In this document: one piece after another, positions 61,606 through 64,000 of the stretch
How the letters are laid out: each line of letters opens with the position of its first letter
How positions within the stretch are numbered: the stretch's first letter is position 1
NCBI GenBank assembly: GCA_964578835.1
Contig: CAZOEL010000014.1
Coordinates: 31,796 to 95,795, forward strand
DNA length: 64,000 nt
Direction: 5' to 3'
From: CAZOEL01 sp964578835
GTDB taxonomy: Bacteria > Desulfobacterota > Syntrophobacteria > Syntrophobacterales > Syntrophobacteraceae
The notes under the pieces: generated by a model
Told to the model about the DNA's origin: nothing
The model's input: the letters and a program-made list of their open reading frames with translations, nothing else
The model's database searches: none
Translations under genes and position numbers: made by a program

Positions 61606-63515
61606 ATCAAGGCTGCTCCAGCGGGTCTGCTCAGTTAGAGGAATCTCTCTACAAGATGCTTCTCGAAAACGCCGCGGAGGCTATCGAGGCGCTTGACCGG
61701 AATGGAGTCATCCTGTACGCGACCCCTTCTATTTTGCACTGGCTGGGACATCGGGCGGATGACCTCGCGGGAACAAGCTCAGAGGACCTTGTCCATCCCG
61801 AAGATCGCTCTTTGTGGAACGAGGCTCTTTCCAGGGCAAAAGATACTCCAGGCGTTGCCGCTGCGCCCGTTGCCCTTCGAATGCGACACATGGACGGATC
61901 GTGGCGACTGATGGAGCGGGTTGTCAAAGCTCTCGCCAAACCGTGCGGAACGATCGAATTCGTGGTGAGATCGCGCTGCATTGCAGAACCCGATGAAACC
62001 TGCGAAGCGGCGAAGGAATCGGAGGCGCTCTTCAGGAGTCTTGCAGAGTGTCCGATGACCGGTATCTGCATAGTCCAGGACGGCGTTTTCAAGTACGCAA
62101 ACACTGCTTTTGCCGAGGCATACGGTTATTCGGCGAAGGAGTTGGTAGACAGGAGTTGGCGGGACCTGGTCTTTCCCGAAGATATTCCCGCAGTCGCTGA
62201 GAACATGAAAAGACTGGGGTCTGGTGAAACGAACGCCGTGCGCCTCGAATTCAGAGGGGTTCGAAGAGACGGGGAAATCATCCAGGTCGAGCTTTTCGGC
62301 AATCGCACGTTTTACAAGGGGCAAGCAGCAGTCATCGGTACTTTTTTTGACATCATACAAGGTAGACCGACCGCCATCGGGACACAACTCGATATCACCG
62401 AGCGGAAACGATTAGAAACAGCCTTGCTCGAGTCGGAAAACAGATTCAGAATCCTTGCGGAGAAGTCTCCCGTCGGGATCTATATGATCCAGGACGGTGT
62501 CTTCAAATATGGAAATCCGAAGTTCCTCGAAATGAATGGTTACGAAGAGAGCGAGTTGATAGGCATGCCGTGGAGAAATCTTGCCTATTATAAGGATCAC
62601 CCCCTGATAGAAGAGAATCTTCGCAAGCGGGAAACGGGTGAGGAAAACACGAGTAATTATGAGTTCAGGCACTGCAGGAAAGACGGGACCCTCTTCAACG
62701 TTGAGGTGTTCGGCGGAGTAACGAGGCATGGGGGGAAAACCGCCCTCATCGGAACGGCAGTGGATATCAGCGACCGCAAAAGAACCGAAAGAGAGCTGGC
62801 CCTGCGGGCTGAAGAGCTGGCGCGCTCCAATGCCGATCTCGAGCAGTTCGCTTATATCGCCTCCCATGATCTCCAAGAGCCCCTTCGAATGGTGGCGAGC
62901 TTCACGGAGCTTCTCGCCCGCCGCTATAAAGGGCGGCTGGACAGTGACGCCGACGAATTCATCAGTTTCGCGGTTTCCGGCGCGAACCGCATGAAAGCGC
63001 TCATTAACGACCTCCTGGCCTATTCACGGGTTGGAACCAAAGCCAGGGCTTTTGCTCCCACAGACTGCCAGGTCGCATTGGACTCGGCGGTTCGCAATCT
63101 GGCCGTAGCCATAATGGAACATCAGGCGAGGGTTCGAACCTCTAGTCCATTACCCGTCGTCATGGCGGACGAAGTTCAGCTGACCCAGGCGTTTCAAAAT
63201 CTGATCGCCAATGCAATCAAGTTCCATGGCGCCGAGCCGCCCCTTATTGAAATCACTGCAGTCGAGCAGGAATATGAATGGATCTTCTCCGTCAAGGACA
63301 ACGGAATTGGAATCGAGCCTCACCACTTTGATCGTATTTTTGCGGTTTTTCAACGAATCCACAGCCAACAGGACTATCCTGGCACGGGCATTGGTCTTGC
63401 CATATGTAAAAAGATCGTGGAACGTCATGGAGGCCGCATCTGGGTGGAGTCTGAACCGGGTCGGGGTTCCTGTTTCCAATTCACGCTTCCCATAAGAAAG
63501 GATGTAGCTCAATGA
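61602..63515 (+). CDS. PAS-domain sensor histidine kinase (phytochrome-like catalytic core)
   Basis: The 637-residue soluble protein has three PAS domains (about 15-125, 140-265 and 275-390; MIQDGVFKYGNPKFLEMNGYEESEL is typical). The HisKA region LARSNADLEQFAYIASHDLQEPLRMVASFTELLARRYKGRLD resembles bacteriophytochrome kinases, and the HATPase domain has VQLTQAFQNLIANAIKFHG, DNGIGIEPHHFDRIFAVFQRIH and GTGIGLAICKKIVERHGG. This kinase class pairs with Rcp1-like regulators, one of which is encoded next with an ATGA overlap. No chromophore-binding GAF domain is present. Confidence 0.9.
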   Translation: MNQGCSSGSAQLEESLYKMLLENAAEAIEALDRNGVILYATPSILHWLGHRADDLAGTSSEDLVHPEDRSLWNEALSRAKDTPGVAAAPVALRMRHMDGSWRLMERVVKALAKPCGTIEFVVRSRCIAEPDETCEAAKESEALFRSLAECPMTGICIVQDGVFKYANTAFAEAYGYSAKELVDRSWRDLVFPEDIPAVAENMKRLGSGETNAVRLEFRGVRRDGEIIQVELFGNRTFYKGQAAVIGTFFDIIQGRPTAIGTQLDITERKRLETALLESENRFRILAEKSPVGIYMIQDGVFKYGNPKFLEMNGYEESELIGMPWRNLAYYKDHPLIEENLRKRETGEENTSNYEFRHCRKDGTLFNVEVFGGVTRHGGKTALIGTAVDISDRKRTERELALRAEELARSNADLEQFAYIASHDLQEPLRMVASFTELLARRYKGRLDSDADEFISFAVSGANRMKALINDLLAYSRVGTKARAFAPTDCQVALDSAVRNLAVAIMEHQARVRTSSPLPVVMADEVQLTQAFQNLIANAIKFHGAEPPLIEITAVEQEYEWIFSVKDNGIGIEPHHFDRIFAVFQRIHSQQDYPGTGIGLAICKKIVERHGGRIWVESEPGRGSCFQFTLPIRKDVAQ

Positions 63516-63964
63516 ATTTGCACGAGGCGGACAGCCCCGTCGAAATACTGCTTGTTGAGGACAATCCGGGCGATGTTCGGCTGACTCTCGAGGCCATGAG
63601 AGAGGGAAAGGTCGGGAACCACATCAGTGTCGTGATGGACGGGGTGGAGGCCATGGCTTTTTTGCGCAGAGAGGCGCCATACGCCGCGGCCCCGCGGCCC
63701 GATCTCATTCTCCTGGATCTCAACCTTCCTCGGAAAGGAGGGAGAGAGGTGCTGGCTGAGATCAAATCAGACGACTGTCTCAAGAGCATCCCCGTTGTGA
63801 TTTTGACCACATCCCAAGCAGAGCAGGATATCCTCATGACCTACGAGCTCCACGCCAATTGCTTCATCACCAAGCCGGTCCAGCTCGAGGATTTCCTGAA
63901 GGTGATTCGTCTGATAGAAGATTTCTGGCTCTCGATCGTCAAGCTTCCCAAAACCCAGTGCTGA
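63512..63964 (+). CDS. Rcp1-like single-domain response regulator
   Basis: The 150-residue protein is one receiver domain: ILLVEDNPGDVRLTLEAMREG, the phosphoacceptor in DLILLDLNLPRKGGREVLAEIK, SIPVVILTTS and the lysine in NCFITKPVQLEDFLKVI. This wording is that of Rcp1-type regulators that serve phytochrome-like kinases. There is no output domain. The start overlaps the kinase stop, so the two are likely translated together. Confidence 0.93.
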   Translation: MNLHEADSPVEILLVEDNPGDVRLTLEAMREGKVGNHISVVMDGVEAMAFLRREAPYAAAPRPDLILLDLNLPRKGGREVLAEIKSDDCLKSIPVVILTTSQAEQDILMTYELHANCFITKPVQLEDFLKVIRLIEDFWLSIVKLPKTQC

Positions 63965-64000
63965 GCTATCCCGTGAACAAGGATCTCCTCACCGCTCTTT

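Noticed and set aside
1..64000. CRISPR arrays, rRNA genes or intact insertion sequences
   Set aside because: I saw no regularly spaced repeats, no rRNA sequence and no transposase other than the Rpn-type genes.

Overview
The window looks like the chromosome of an anaerobic deltaproteobacterium (Desulfobacterota), plausibly from the Syntrophobacter-type sulfate-reducing or syntrophic lineages. I infer this from the gene order rpoN-hpf-ptsN-rapZ-EIIA(Man), a RACo-type corrinoid-activator ATPase, an aryl/acyl-CoA synthetase, a Kdo/Lpt lipopolysaccharide cluster and several apparent selenocysteine-encoding UGA codons. The species cannot be fixed from the sequence alone.

Layout. 1-4.8 kb (minus strand): dnaB (partial), rplI, a DUF2232 membrane protein, rpsR, rpsF, an FtsB-like divisome protein and a RACo-like ATPase without its ferredoxin domain. 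5.3-9.5 kb: khpA, a small Cys-containing protein, a GT9 heptosyltransferase, an AMP-forming acyl-CoA synthetase and a CBS-ACT protein. 9.8-12.3 kb: the 5-oxoprolinase genes pxpB-pxpC-pxpA. 12.3-15.5 kb (minus): two secreted proteins with duplicated leader regions and a decayed cadherin/PKD-type secreted protein. 15.7-30.2 kb (plus): pyrG, kdsA, kdsC, lptC, lptA, lptB, rpoN, hpf, ptsN, rapZ, an EIIA(Man), rimI and a 1424-residue PPDK-like protein that lacks the PEP-binding barrel. 30.3-35.4 kb: lower glycolysis (two different GAPDHs, pgk, tpiA) and secG.

35.5-43.2 kb: a tRNA-Leu(GAG) with its own promoter, followed by a 7.3-kb genomic island. The island is bounded by a 24-bp exact repeat of the tRNA 3' end, and about 280 bp of downstream sequence, including a terminator, is also repeated at both ends. 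It carries an HU-like protein, a CcbP-like protein, a fused primase-helicase-PLD protein resembling TOTE conflict systems, SEC-C proteins, a broken toxin-antitoxin pair and an Rpn-type nuclease. No integrase was found. 43.2-54.5 kb is a graveyard of defence and mobile modules: a gene with an in-frame stop, a Wadjet (jetABCD) locus in which one deletion removed the end of jetB and the ATP-binding start of jetC, an Rpn remnant, an orphan sensor kinase, two toxin-antitoxin remnants and a cassette-like hairpin.

54.6-58.4 kb (minus) is the most exciting region. It is an ArsR-controlled redox operon in which four in-frame UGA codons appear to encode selenocysteine. Two of them replace both cysteines of a rhodanese domain fused to a DsbD transmembrane core and a C-terminal thioredoxin. 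One sits at the redox position of a small glutaredoxin-like protein. One lies inside an unrecognised upstream protein. Each is followed at about 19-26 nt by a small hairpin, as expected for bacterial SECIS elements. The window ends with two PAS-rich sensor kinases and an Rcp1-like response regulator (58.9-64 kb, plus).
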